A DNA stretch of 16,572 bases from a bacterium (GTDB lineage: Bacteria > SZUA-182 > DTGQ01), in the NCBI GenBank assembly GCA_023512255.1, contig JAILZY010000077.1, positions 1 through 16,572 of the forward strand, written 5' to 3'. Both the position numbers and the translations under genes were made by a program. The notes beneath the pieces were generated by a model, which had not been told where the DNA came from, did not search any database, and worked only from the letters and a program-made list of their open reading frames with translations. Below are positions 6,907 to 13,874 of this stretch, one piece after another; positions within the stretch are counted from its first letter, which is position 1, and every line of letters starts with the position of its first letter.

Positions 6907-7170
6907 ATGGTTTCACTAGCGGAAATGAAGGTCAATACAACCGGAGTTATCAAGCAGTTAAGCGGAGGAGTCCAATTTCGGGCCAAAATGAATTCGTTAA
7001 ACTTCCGAATTGGGAAAAAAATCAAAAAAATTAGCAAATCAATCCTAAACAGCCCGGTCGTGGTTGAAATGGATAACACTAGGGTGGCCATCGGATGGGG
7101 TATGGCTAAAAAGGTATTCCTGGAGGTGCTGAATGAAGATTCTTCTCATGGGCAATCCGAATGTGGGTAA
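6907..7170 (+). CDS. feoA: FeoA-like SH3-domain protein
   Basis: FeoA is a small cytoplasmic SH3-like partner of the FeoB iron transporter. From ATG 6907, which has GGAAGGGG 7 nt upstream, the protein is 87 residues. It follows the family pattern: a VSLAEMKVNTTGVIKQLSGG start, a central NSLNFRIGKKIKKIS turn, and a VVVEMDNTRVAIGWGMAKKVFLEV end. A TTG at 6865 could extend it, but the ribosome site favours 6907. The last 38 nt overlap feoB in another frame, so roughly the last dozen residues are probably a dispensable tail. The overlap implies coupled translation. The sequence is divergent, so the call leans on fold pattern and neighbour. Confidence 0.82.
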   Translation: MVSLAEMKVNTTGVIKQLSGGVQFRAKMNSLNFRIGKKIKKISKSILNSPVVVEMDNTRVAIGWGMAKKVFLEVLNEDSSHGQSECG

Positions 7171-8839
7171 GAGCGTGATCTTCTCACGCCTTACCGGTGC
7201 CCATGTGATATCTTCCAACTATCCTGGCACAACCGTAGGATTCACTAAGGGGCGAATCAGAATCAATGGACAAGAGGCCGAAGTAATTGATGTCCCCGGT
7301 ATCTATCGCCTTGAGCCAATATCCAAGGCCGATGAGGTCGCGATAAAGATGGTGGCTGAGGTGACCGAAGGGGATGTAATTATCAATGTCGTTGACGCCA
7401 CCAATCTTGAGCGAAGCCTCTACCTAACCATGCAACTGCTGGAGCTTGGGATCCCCATGATTCTAGCCTTGAACATGTGGGATGATGTCAAGCACAAAGG
7501 GATTAGTCTTGATCTTGAAAAACTAAGAGAGTTTTTACAGGTTCCAATTATTCCAACCGTGGCTGTGGCTGGAGAGGGAATCAAAGAGCTGGTGGCCAAT
7601 ATCAGCCAGGCTAAAGCTCCGAAAATTCACCTTCATACTGAAGAGGAGCGATGGGCAGATATTGGGAAAATCACCAAAGAGGCCCAGCGCATTACCCACC
7701 GTCACCACACCTTCCTTGAGAAGCTCGAAGATGCTACTCTTATTCCCCATACCGGTATTCCAATCGCTATTTTGGTTTTGCTCATCTCCTTTGCCTTTAT
7801 CAGGTTTTTAGGAGAATCCTTAATTCACTACGTGATGGACCCTTTCTTCTATCGCTTCTATGGCCCTCTGATCATTAAGCTGGTTAAGATTCCCTTCCCA
7901 TCGGGTTTTTTTTACCACATCCTGATTGGAAATTCAGCCGATTTTGTTGAATCCCTTGGGCTTTTGACCAGTGGTCTTTATGTACCTTTTGGTATGGTAC
8001 TGCCCTATATTTTTGCTTTCTATCTGGTCCTCAGCCTTTTGGAGGATATCGGCTATCTCCCTCGTCTTGCGGTTTTGGCAGATACCATTATGCACCGGAT
8101 AGGGCTGCACGGCTTTGCCATCATCTCGATTGTGCTTGGATTTGGTTGTAATGTCCCTGGGGCTCTCTCAACCCGTGTCCTGGAGACCCAAAGGGAGAAG
8201 TTCATTGCCTCAACCCTGCTCTGCACATCAGTCCCTTGTATGGCTCAAAGTGCCATGATCATCGGCCTGGTCGGCAAACATGGCCTAGCCTATGTTTTTC
8301 TGGTTTATGGAATTCTAACGATGATCGGCATTCTGATCGGCCTCATCCTGGACCGAGCGCTTCAAGGGGAAAGCCCTGAAATATTTATGGAAATCCCCTC
8401 CTATCATATTCCCCATCTTGGATCTTTGCTAAAAAAATTAAAAATGCGGATTATGGAGTTTCTGAATGAGGCTGTACCCCTGGTGCTGGTCGGCATTCTG
8501 ATTATCAATATCCTGACCACAGTGGGGATAATGAATCTTATCAGCTCGCTAGCCGCGCCGGTAGCCACGCGGGTCTGGGGTCTTCCCAAGGAGGTGATCC
8601 CGGCGATGATGATTGGTTTCTTGCGCAAAGATGTCGCGGTCGGGATGCTCAAGCCGCTGCATCTTTCAATCAAGCAGCTCGTTATCGCCTCAACCGTGCT
8701 GGCGGTGTATTTCCCCTGTGTAGCCACCTTCTTTGTTCTGGTCAAAGAATTAGGCCTTAAAGATATGGCCAAGGCTACCCTCATTATGGTGACCATATCC
8801 TTGACTGTGGGTGGGGCAATTAATCTCCTGTGGCGGTAG
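7133..8839 (+). CDS. feoB: Ferrous iron transporter FeoB, divergent type
   Basis: FeoB is the inner-membrane Fe(II) transporter with an N-terminal GTPase domain. G1 GNPNVGKS (7-14), NYPGTT (29-34), G3 DVPG (53-56) and G4 NMWD (114-117) are all visible. A short helical linker (about 165-205) leads to the membrane part with SLLEDIGYLPR, GFGCNVPG (about 336-343), GFLRKDVAVG and FPCVAT near the C-terminus. At 568 residues it is shorter than the 700-770 of enterobacteria. The second gate region reads CTSVPCMAQ where most FeoBs have SCxARxP, so metal preference could differ. Context after feoA and a Fur-like site supports iron. Confidence 0.93.
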   Translation: MKILLMGNPNVGKSVIFSRLTGAHVISSNYPGTTVGFTKGRIRINGQEAEVIDVPGIYRLEPISKADEVAIKMVAEVTEGDVIINVVDATNLERSLYLTMQLLELGIPMILALNMWDDVKHKGISLDLEKLREFLQVPIIPTVAVAGEGIKELVANISQAKAPKIHLHTEEERWADIGKITKEAQRITHRHHTFLEKLEDATLIPHTGIPIAILVLLISFAFIRFLGESLIHYVMDPFFYRFYGPLIIKLVKIPFPSGFFYHILIGNSADFVESLGLLTSGLYVPFGMVLPYIFAFYLVLSLLEDIGYLPRLAVLADTIMHRIGLHGFAIISIVLGFGCNVPGALSTRVLETQREKFIASTLLCTSVPCMAQSAMIIGLVGKHGLAYVFLVYGILTMIGILIGLILDRALQGESPEIFMEIPSYHIPHLGSLLKKLKMRIMEFLNEAVPLVLVGILIINILTTVGIMNLISSLAAPVATRVWGLPKEVIPAMMIGFLRKDVAVGMLKPLHLSIKQLVIASTVLAVYFPCVATFFVLVKELGLKDMAKATLIMVTISLTVGGAINLLWR

Positions 8840-8974
8840 GGGGATCAAGAAACTTCCACAAGTATGGGGCTTTAGTCTACGCTATCTGGGGGTAATTTTG
8901 GCTATGGGCTTGCCAAATCCGCCGCCCTTATGCCATCCAAAATATCCCGCCGCCCCATGCCTCCAAGATATTTA

Positions 8975-9002
8975 TTCTATGCTTTATGTTCTATGCTTTA
9001 TG
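8975..9002 (+). repeat. 14-nt tandem duplication
   Basis: TTCTATGCTTTATG occurs twice without a gap (8975-8988 and 8989-9002) in non-coding AT-rich DNA. It is probably a slippage product. Confidence 0.8.
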
Positions 9003-9059
9003 GTAGGGGATGATTTATCAATATTTTATATTTTTATAGATAATATTGTTAAAAATAAC

Positions 9060-9088
9060 TTGCTATCCGCGAAAGAGTGCGGTATTAT
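9060..9088 (+). promoter_or_regulatory. Possible promoter of the small membrane gene, with inverted repeat in the spacer
   Basis: TTGCTA (9060-9065) and TATTAT (9083-9088) are 17 nt apart. The spacer is bounded by CCGC (9067-9070) and GCGG (9079-9082), an inverted repeat that could be an operator. The -35 box matches only 4 of 6 consensus bases. Confidence 0.35.
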
Positions 9089-9185
9089 ATTAAAAAAAAT
9101 ATGCCAATATTGGTAGATAATGAAATATTAGTGATTATAAGGAGGGATGTCCACTAACCGTCTGAAAAAATAAGATGTATACGTT

Positions 9186-9464
9186 ATGTTTGGGATTGCT
9201 CTTAAATATTATCTTCTTTGTTGGGTCGGAGCGATCGTGTTATATTTTAAATCAAAAGATGATGGCAAAAAATTATTTCAAATTTTGCCTCATATAAACG
9301 AAAAGTGGAATAAAAATGCAGTGGCTAATTTTGTGGACATAATCTTGGTAACAGCATCAGGTGCTTTTATTGCGACAATTTTTACTCATCCGACAACTGC
9401 TCCCCAAGCACTTTCGGCTGGGTTGGGGTGGACGAGTATATTAAGTTGTAAAATTAAATCTTAA
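9186..9464 (+). CDS. Small two-helix membrane protein, unknown function
   Basis: The 92-residue product has two probable membrane segments, about residues 4-20 (LKYYLLCWVGAIVLYF) and 47-66 (FVDIILVTASGAFIATIF). A basic linker with KSKDDGKK lies between them. It ends in THPTTAPQALSAGLGWTSIL, a Pro/Thr then Ala/Gly-rich stretch. It seems a plausible real gene because the hydrophobic segments and soluble linker are well formed and there is no competing frame. Support is limited: no good ribosome site precedes ATG 9186. The codon use is AT-rich, unlike the housekeeping genes around it, which suggests an accessory origin. I do not recognise a function. Confidence 0.55.
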   Translation: MFGIALKYYLLCWVGAIVLYFKSKDDGKKLFQILPHINEKWNKNAVANFVDIILVTASGAFIATIFTHPTTAPQALSAGLGWTSILSCKIKS

Positions 9465-9520
9465 CGGGAGAATCTCTATGTTTAGTCTAAATGGTTCTAT
9501 CGCTAAGTGGTTTCCTCGCC

Positions 9521-9555
9521 AAGTGCGATAGCAGATCCAATTACCCAATCAATTG
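9521..9555 (+). repeat. 35-nt direct repeat, copy 1
   Basis: This copy matches 9613-9647 at 34 of 35 positions; the one difference is T/C at the fourth base. The copies are 92 nt apart between two small membrane genes. A GC-rich stretch follows (9556-9584, with a short CGGCC/GGTCG hairpin). Just upstream, CTATCGC (9498-9504) and GCGATAG (9525-9531) form an inverted repeat. Confidence 0.85.
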
Positions 9556-9612
9556 CAGGGACGGCCCTCTGTGGTCGCCAAAATTGTGCTCTTTGTTACC
9601 GAAAGAACCACT

Positions 9613-9647
9613 AAGCGCGATAGCAGATCCAATTACCCAATCAATTG
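9613..9647 (+). repeat. 35-nt direct repeat, copy 2
   Basis: This second copy is followed by a G-run (GGGGCGGGGGG) that could serve as the ribosome-binding region of the next gene. The bases before it (9607-9624) are also a near inverted copy of 9498-9515, so the spacer carries both direct and inverted repetition. Confidence 0.85.
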
Positions 9648-9669
9648 TTGGGGCGGGGGGACCTTATCT

Positions 9670-10044
9670 ATGCCTACGGTCAGTGATCTTTTAAAAGACC
9701 TGGAACAAAAATCAAAAGAAATAGACCAGCTTGTAGAAAGACTTAAAAATAAAGATAAAGAAGAAGCAAAAGCATTTAAAGCTGAAATTCAGCAATTTCT
9801 TTTACAAGAGGGAAAAATTAAAAAAATTACTTCCTGCTTAGCTAATTTATCATTGTTTATTTTAATTCTAGTCATTATTATAGCCAGATTTTATTCTGAA
9901 AATGTGGCTATAGTAATTATTTTTGCTATAATACCTATAGTTATAGCTGGTCTTATAGCTCAATCCAAATCAGAAGCCGATATTATGAATAAATCAAAAA
10001 AATATAACGATCTACTTGGATATTTCAAAAAGCGCGCTACGTAA
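9670..10044 (+). CDS. Small membrane protein with N-terminal coiled coil, unknown function
   Basis: From ATG 9670, about 9 nt after a G-rich stretch, the product is 124 residues. Residues 1-50 (DLLKDLEQKSKEIDQLVERL and onward) are charged and heptad-like, so a coiled coil is likely. Two membrane helices follow at about 54-74 and 79-98, then a basic tail ending YFKKRAT. The frame is open further upstream to 9553, but that part is made of the repeat region and is not credible as protein. The gene is AT-rich and lies next to another small membrane gene. It converges on the 10067-11035 gene with 22 bp between them. Holin-like or membrane-tether roles are conceivable, but nothing in the sequence shows them. 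Confidence 0.65.
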   Translation: MPTVSDLLKDLEQKSKEIDQLVERLKNKDKEEAKAFKAEIQQFLLQEGKIKKITSCLANLSLFILILVIIIARFYSENVAIVIIFAIIPIVIAGLIAQSKSEADIMNKSKKYNDLLGYFKKRAT

Positions 10045-10066
10045 ATAAATGCGTGAATATACTCGT

Positions 10067-11035
10067 TCAACTTAGGTTTTGATTGTTGTAGCCAGCTAAC
10101 TTATAGCTGTTTATTTTCCCATCCACCACCTCAAATTCCATCTCTCCCCTCCGCTCAGGGAGCTTATCCGCACTGACCCTGACCTCATAAGGAATGATAA
10201 TCCTTCCCCGCATTACATCCTGCGGCCGCACTCGATCCAATCTTATGGTTGGAGAATAATCCAGCTCTTCCAACTTATTTTGGTATAAGGGCAAATTAGT
10301 AACGAATAGATCATTCGGGTTGCATCTGCCTTTGATGCTGCTCAGTATCTCTTCCAGAAATCCGCTTCTGAACCTCCTTAATTCTCCCTGCGTAGTAATC
10401 TTTCTCGATAAGTCATTACCCAATAAACCAAGCAGCTTCGAATGCTTTTCAGCCATCAGATATTTCCAAAATTTTTCACATATTTCAGCGGCCTCCTGGT
10501 ACTTTGCATCCTCCCGACTATCAATGACTATAAAATGATAGACTAGCGCAGGATTTTGCTCATAATAGAAGGCATAGTATCCGCTCTCAAGAGCAGGGTC
10601 AAAGAGAATTTCAAACATTCGCGGCTTTCCTCGGTAGCCAGGGACAATATGAAAGGGAATGTTTTTCCCAACCGTAAATACCTGCCTGGCCTGTGACCAC
10701 TCAAGCCGAATTAGCCCAAGCTCGTCAATATTGCTCTCACCACCCTTGAAGCAGATAAAATCAACCCCCTGCTGAACAATCGGAGCCGGATCTTGGCCGC
10801 TGAACTCAAAAGTATTCTCTCCCGCCCATCTTTTACGGCATTTTGGAATCTCTGTGCCGGTTTTGGTCCAAAGCCCTAGGTAGCGGGGAGTAAAATCAGA
10901 TTTCGCCTGGGAAATCTGGCTCCGGTGGCTGATCAGAAAGCCAACAATATTGCCATGAGTTACAAAATCCGCTATCTCATACAAGGTAATAAGGACAGCC
11001 AGGATGAAGCTGATAAGTATTATCTTCCTGCTCAT
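10067..11035 (-). CDS. Membrane-anchored protein, unknown function
   Basis: The 322-residue protein starts with a single hydrophobic segment (residues about 3-24, KIILISFILAVLITLYEIADF). No signal-peptidase or lipobox motif is obvious, so it is probably tethered with a large extracytoplasmic domain. That domain has an aromatic-rich middle (YLGLW, GYYAFYYEQNPALVYHFIVID), a helical charged segment at about 175-230, and a beta-like end, RGRIIIPYEVRV. I do not recognise the family. It lies 12 nt downstream of ndk on the same strand with an AAGGGGA ribosome site, so it is probably the last gene of the idh-mdh-ndk transcript. Its codon use resembles that of its neighbours. Confidence 0.75.
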   Translation of the reverse strand: MSRKIILISFILAVLITLYEIADFVTHGNIVGFLISHRSQISQAKSDFTPRYLGLWTKTGTEIPKCRKRWAGENTFEFSGQDPAPIVQQGVDFICFKGGESNIDELGLIRLEWSQARQVFTVGKNIPFHIVPGYRGKPRMFEILFDPALESGYYAFYYEQNPALVYHFIVIDSREDAKYQEAAEICEKFWKYLMAEKHSKLLGLLGNDLSRKITTQGELRRFRSGFLEEILSSIKGRCNPNDLFVTNLPLYQNKLEELDYSPTIRLDRVRPQDVMRGRIIIPYEVRVSADKLPERRGEMEFEVVDGKINSYKLAGYNNQNLS

Positions 11036-11047
11036 CTGTCCCCTTGG

Positions 11048-11485
11048 CTACAAGTTATAGGAACATAATTCCAGTTGATTGAAAAAGAAGGGAATTTCAT
11101 ATGCTGCTGACTCAGGAGAGTCTGAGCCGTGGACCGCATTACGCTCCACATTTTCCGCCAGGCTGCTTCGAATAGTGCCTGGTTTGGCTTCCTTGGGATT
11201 GGTCGCCCCCATAATTTCCCGAACCCGGCTGATGGCATTCTCTCCCTCAAGCACTACAGCCAGAATCGGAGCCGAGGACATAAATTCAGTCAGAGATTCG
11301 TAAAAAGGCCGCTGCTGGTGAACGTAGTAAAATTTCTTAGCCTCTTCTTTACTTAGGTGCACCATCTTGGCGGCGACAATTTTCAACCCCTGATCTTCAA
11401 AATAGGTTAACACTTTGCCGACAAAGCCCTTTACTACCGCATCAGGTTTGACCATAACCAACGTCTTTTCCGTAATCTTTTGCAT
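11048..11485 (-). CDS. ndk: Nucleoside diphosphate kinase
   Basis: Ndk moves the gamma phosphate of ATP to other nucleoside diphosphates through a phosphohistidine intermediate. The active-site His119 lies in NAVHGSDSPESAAYEI, and KTLVMVKPDAV near the N-terminus and RPFYESLTEFM in the middle are diagnostic. The length (145) is standard. AAGGAGA lies about 12 nt before ATG 11485. It sits 92 nt after mdh and 12 nt before the unknown membrane gene, all on the minus strand. Confidence 0.96.
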   Translation of the reverse strand: MQKITEKTLVMVKPDAVVKGFVGKVLTYFEDQGLKIVAAKMVHLSKEEAKKFYYVHQQRPFYESLTEFMSSAPILAVVLEGENAISRVREIMGATNPKEAKPGTIRSSLAENVERNAVHGSDSPESAAYEIPFFFNQLELCSYNL

Positions 11486-11577
11486 AACTTGTATTTATCT
11501 CCTTGACTTAACTTGTCCTCATATCATTAAATTTTCAACCCTTAAATTTCAGGTGGATTTTTCAAACTAAACACTCC

Positions 11578-12525
11578 TTATTGGGGGAGAAGATGAGCAT
11601 CTTTCAACATCTTGATCATTCCTCTTACCGATTCGGCTGAGCAGTCAAAAGCTGCCTTTTCCGCCGGGTCAAGCTCAAGCTCAATGATCTTTTCAACCCC
11701 AAGAGTGCCTATCTTGACCGGAACTCCAAGGTAAATATCCTTCTGGCCATACTCACCATTGAGGAAGGCCGAGCAGGGAAGAATCTTTTTTCTCCCCTGA
11801 AGGATACAGCGCATCATCTCGACGATGGCCGCAGCCGGACCAAAATAGGCGCTGCCAGTCTGAAGAAACTTAACGATTTTGGCCCCCCCATGCACGGTCT
11901 GATCAGCCAGCTCCTCGATCTCCTCCGGCGAAAGCAGCCTGGTAAGCGGCTGGCCGCAGACAGTGGAATACCGCGGCAGAGGAACCATCAAATCTCCATG
12001 CATGCCGATAACCAGGGCATGGATTTGACTTGGTGACAGCCCGGTTTTCTTGGCGATAGCGGCAGCAAAGCGCCCGCTGTCCAAAACTCCGCTCATGCCT
12101 AAAACCCTCTCTGGCGGAATTTTGCTTACCCTTTGCACCAGATAGGTCATGACATCCACAGGATTGGTAACCGTGATAACCGTAGCCTCAGGAGCAAAGG
12201 TGAGTATTTTCTCGGCTATACCCCGGATGATTTCTCCATTGATCTTGAGCAGATCATCCCGGCTCATACCAGGTTTTCGGGCTAGACCAGCCGTAATGAC
12301 CACAATCCGTGATCCAGCTATCTGGGAAAGATCGACGGATCCGCTGATCGTGGCGTCCCGCTGCAGGATCGACAGAGCCTGCTCAATGTCTAAGGCCTTC
12401 CCTTGAGCCAGCCCCTCAATGATATCGACCAAAAGCACCTCACCAAGCTCCTGCAAGCTGCAAAGATAGGCAGTCGTGGCCCCTACATGGCCCGCACCAA
12501 TGATAGAGATCTTCTCTTGTGGCAT
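11578..12525 (-). CDS. mdh: Malate dehydrogenase (LDH-like type)
   Basis: Mdh oxidises malate to oxaloacetate with NAD. The 315-residue enzyme has the Rossmann motif GAGHVGAT (10-17) and Asp34, which favours NAD over NADP. The substrate loop AGLARKPGMSRDDLL has Arg83 and Arg89; Arg83 stands where lactate dehydrogenases have Gln, so malate is the likely substrate. VLGMSGVLDSGRF and the catalytic His176 in GMHGDLMVPLPRYS complete the site. An AAGGAAG site precedes ATG 12525. It follows idh by 57 nt, suggesting co-expression of two TCA-cycle dehydrogenases. Confidence 0.94.
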   Translation of the reverse strand: MPQEKISIIGAGHVGATTAYLCSLQELGEVLLVDIIEGLAQGKALDIEQALSILQRDATISGSVDLSQIAGSRIVVITAGLARKPGMSRDDLLKINGEIIRGIAEKILTFAPEATVITVTNPVDVMTYLVQRVSKIPPERVLGMSGVLDSGRFAAAIAKKTGLSPSQIHALVIGMHGDLMVPLPRYSTVCGQPLTRLLSPEEIEELADQTVHGGAKIVKFLQTGSAYFGPAAAIVEMMRCILQGRKKILPCSAFLNGEYGQKDIYLGVPVKIGTLGVEKIIELELDPAEKAAFDCSAESVRGMIKMLKDAHLLPQ

Positions 12526-12582
12526 CTTTATACTTCCTTATTTTCCCTTATCTTATCTAGCGATTCGAATGATTCAACTGAT

Positions 12583-13671
12583 TCAACCAGTTGATGACAT
12601 AGCTTCAATCACTGCCTCGGCTACCTCGATCGTTGAGGCAGCCTTATTCATATCTAAATCAGGCAACAGGTCATAGGTAACCCGCTTTCCTTCTCTAATC
12701 ACTGCGGCAATTGCCTTCTCTAGCCGATCCGCAACCTCCTGCTCCTTCAGGTAGCGCAGCATCATCACTCCAGAAAGCATCATAGCCATCGGATTGACCT
12801 TATTCATTCCCTTATACTTGGGAGCGCTGCCATGCGTAGGCTCAAAAACAGCCACTCCATCGCCTATATTAGCCCCAGGGGCTACCCCCAGGCCGCCAAC
12901 CAATCCTGCCCCAAGATCAGAGATAATATCCCCGTAGAGGTTTGGCAGGACAAGCACATCATATAGGTGCGGCTTTTGAACTAGTTGCATGCAAATATTA
13001 TCAACGATCCGGTCCTCAACTTCAATATCTGGATACTGCTCGGCTACCTGTCGTCCAACCTTTAGGAAAAGGCCATCTGAGTATTTGAGAATATTAGCCT
13101 TATGAATGATAGTTACTTTTCGCCGATTATGTTCCCGCGCATAGCGAAAGGCATAATGAACGATCCGCTCGGTAGCCTTAATGGAAATATTCTTAATGCT
13201 AATGCCAGAATCTTCCCCTATCTTGACTCCCTTGGTCTGGCCGATAAACTGAATAAGCTTTAGGGTATCCTCTTGCCCCTGTTCAAATTCAACTCCTGCA
13301 TACAGGTCCTCAGTATTTTCGCGGATAATGACCAGATCAATATCCTGATATCTGGATCTGACCCCAGGGTAGGTTTTGCACGGCCGTACACAGGCATAGA
13401 GATTCAATTCCTTCCGTAAAGCAACATTAACACTCCGAAACCCGCTCCCCACAGGTGTAGTGATCGGTCCCTTTAACGCTACCCTATTTTTGCGGATCGA
13501 CTCTAACACTGCATCAGGCAGCGGGGTACCGTAGCGGTCCATCACCTCGGCTCCGGCTAAAGCGGTCTCCCACTCAAAAGATACCCCGGTCGCTTCCAGG
13601 ACCATCTTAGTAGCCTGACTGATCTCTGGCCCAATGCCATCACCGGGGATTAAAGTAACTTTATAGCCCAT
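12583..13671 (-). CDS. Isocitrate dehydrogenase, short NAD-type form
   Basis: This beta-decarboxylating dehydrogenase of 362 residues belongs to the isocitrate/isopropylmalate dehydrogenase family. Features favouring isocitrate are [17 protein letters not shown] (71-87), [12 protein letters not shown] with Tyr124, catalytic Lys191 in [11 protein letters not shown], and Asp248/Asp252 in [13 protein letters not shown]. The cofactor loop reads [16 protein letters not shown] (279-294). The Lys285-Tyr286 pair matches residues that E. coli ICDH uses to bind NADP, although the overall length is that of NAD-type enzymes, so the cofactor is uncertain. AAGGAG lies 8 nt before ATG 13671. It leads the idh-mdh-ndk group. 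A 3-isopropylmalate dehydrogenase (leuB) is less likely, as no leu genes are nearby. Confidence 0.9.
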   Translation of the reverse strand: MGYKVTLIPGDGIGPEISQATKMVLEATGVSFEWETALAGAEVMDRYGTPLPDAVLESIRKNRVALKGPITTPVGSGFRSVNVALRKELNLYACVRPCKTYPGVRSRYQDIDLVIIRENTEDLYAGVEFEQGQEDTLKLIQFIGQTKGVKIGEDSGISIKNISIKATERIVHYAFRYAREHNRRKVTIIHKANILKYSDGLFLKVGRQVAEQYPDIEVEDRIVDNICMQLVQKPHLYDVLVLPNLYGDIISDLGAGLVGGLGVAPGANIGDGVAVFEPTHGSAPKYKGMNKVNPMAMMLSGVMMLRYLKEQEVADRLEKAIAAVIREGKRVTYDLLPDLDMNKAASTIEVAEAVIEAMSSTG

Positions 13672-13730
13672 CGGTAAACTCCTTAAATATATACTCTACT
13701 CTAAAACCATTACAGTATAAAAAGTATGTA

Positions 13731-13766
13731 AAGGGGAAAACCCTTTTGAAAAAGGGTTTTCCCCTT
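13731..13766. repeat. Long perfect hairpin 1, possible terminator
   Basis: A 16-bp perfect stem (13731-13746 with 13751-13766) closes a TGAA loop. On the minus strand, reading away from tatC, it is followed by a partly T-rich stretch, so it may terminate tat transcripts before idh. Its core is the exact reverse complement of the core of hairpin 3. Confidence 0.75.
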
Positions 13767-13776
13767 GTAACCCTTT

Positions 13777-13814
13777 TCCTAAAACTTTAATTTATAGCTA
13801 TTAAAGTTTTAGGA
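13777..13814. repeat. Long perfect hairpin 2
   Basis: A 14-bp perfect stem (13777-13790 with 13801-13814, TCCTAAAACTTTAA and its complement) closes a 10-nt loop. It lies midway between two GC/AT-block hairpins and has no T-tract on either side. Confidence 0.75.
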
Positions 13815-13820
13815 GGATGG

Positions 13821-13870
13821 TGTGGAAGGAACCCTTTTTCAAAAGGGTTCCTTCCATAGTTCCTTCCACA
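13821..13870. repeat. Hairpin 3 with two alternative partners
   Basis: Bases 13823-13838 pair perfectly with 13841-13856 (16 bp; realistically 15 bp with a 4-nt loop). A second copy of the 3' arm end (GTTCCTTCCACA, 13859-13870) can instead pair with 13821-13832 over 12 bp. It lies directly downstream of tatC on the minus strand. Confidence 0.75.
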
Positions 13871-13874
13871 AAAA

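Larger units (their letters stand above)
8840..9185. other. Intergenic region after feoB
   Basis: These 346 bases hold no convincing gene. They shift from GC-rich remnants to strongly AT-rich sequence after about 8970. They contain a 14-nt tandem duplication, a possible promoter (9060-9088) and an isolated AAGGAGG (9139-9145). An eight-codon frame, ATG 9147 to TAA 9173, follows AAGGAGG at too short a spacing to be convincing. No strong terminator for feoB was seen. Confidence 0.5.

Noticed and set aside
8811-9116. 101-codon frame after feoB
   Set aside because: It starts inside feoB, its middle is Pro-rich junk, and its end reads the 14-nt tandem repeat and AT-rich DNA.
9498-9650. Integron attC site or CRISPR-like array
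   Set aside because: There are only two repeat copies, no integrase or cas gene, and no conserved attC core triplets at the right places.
9491-9694. 67-codon frame across the repeats
   Set aside because: It reads through both repeat copies in different frames and contains no coherent domain.
10020-10066. Bidirectional terminator between the convergent genes at 10044 and 10067
   Set aside because: GCGCGC with adjacent A/T runs is too short a stem to call a terminator.
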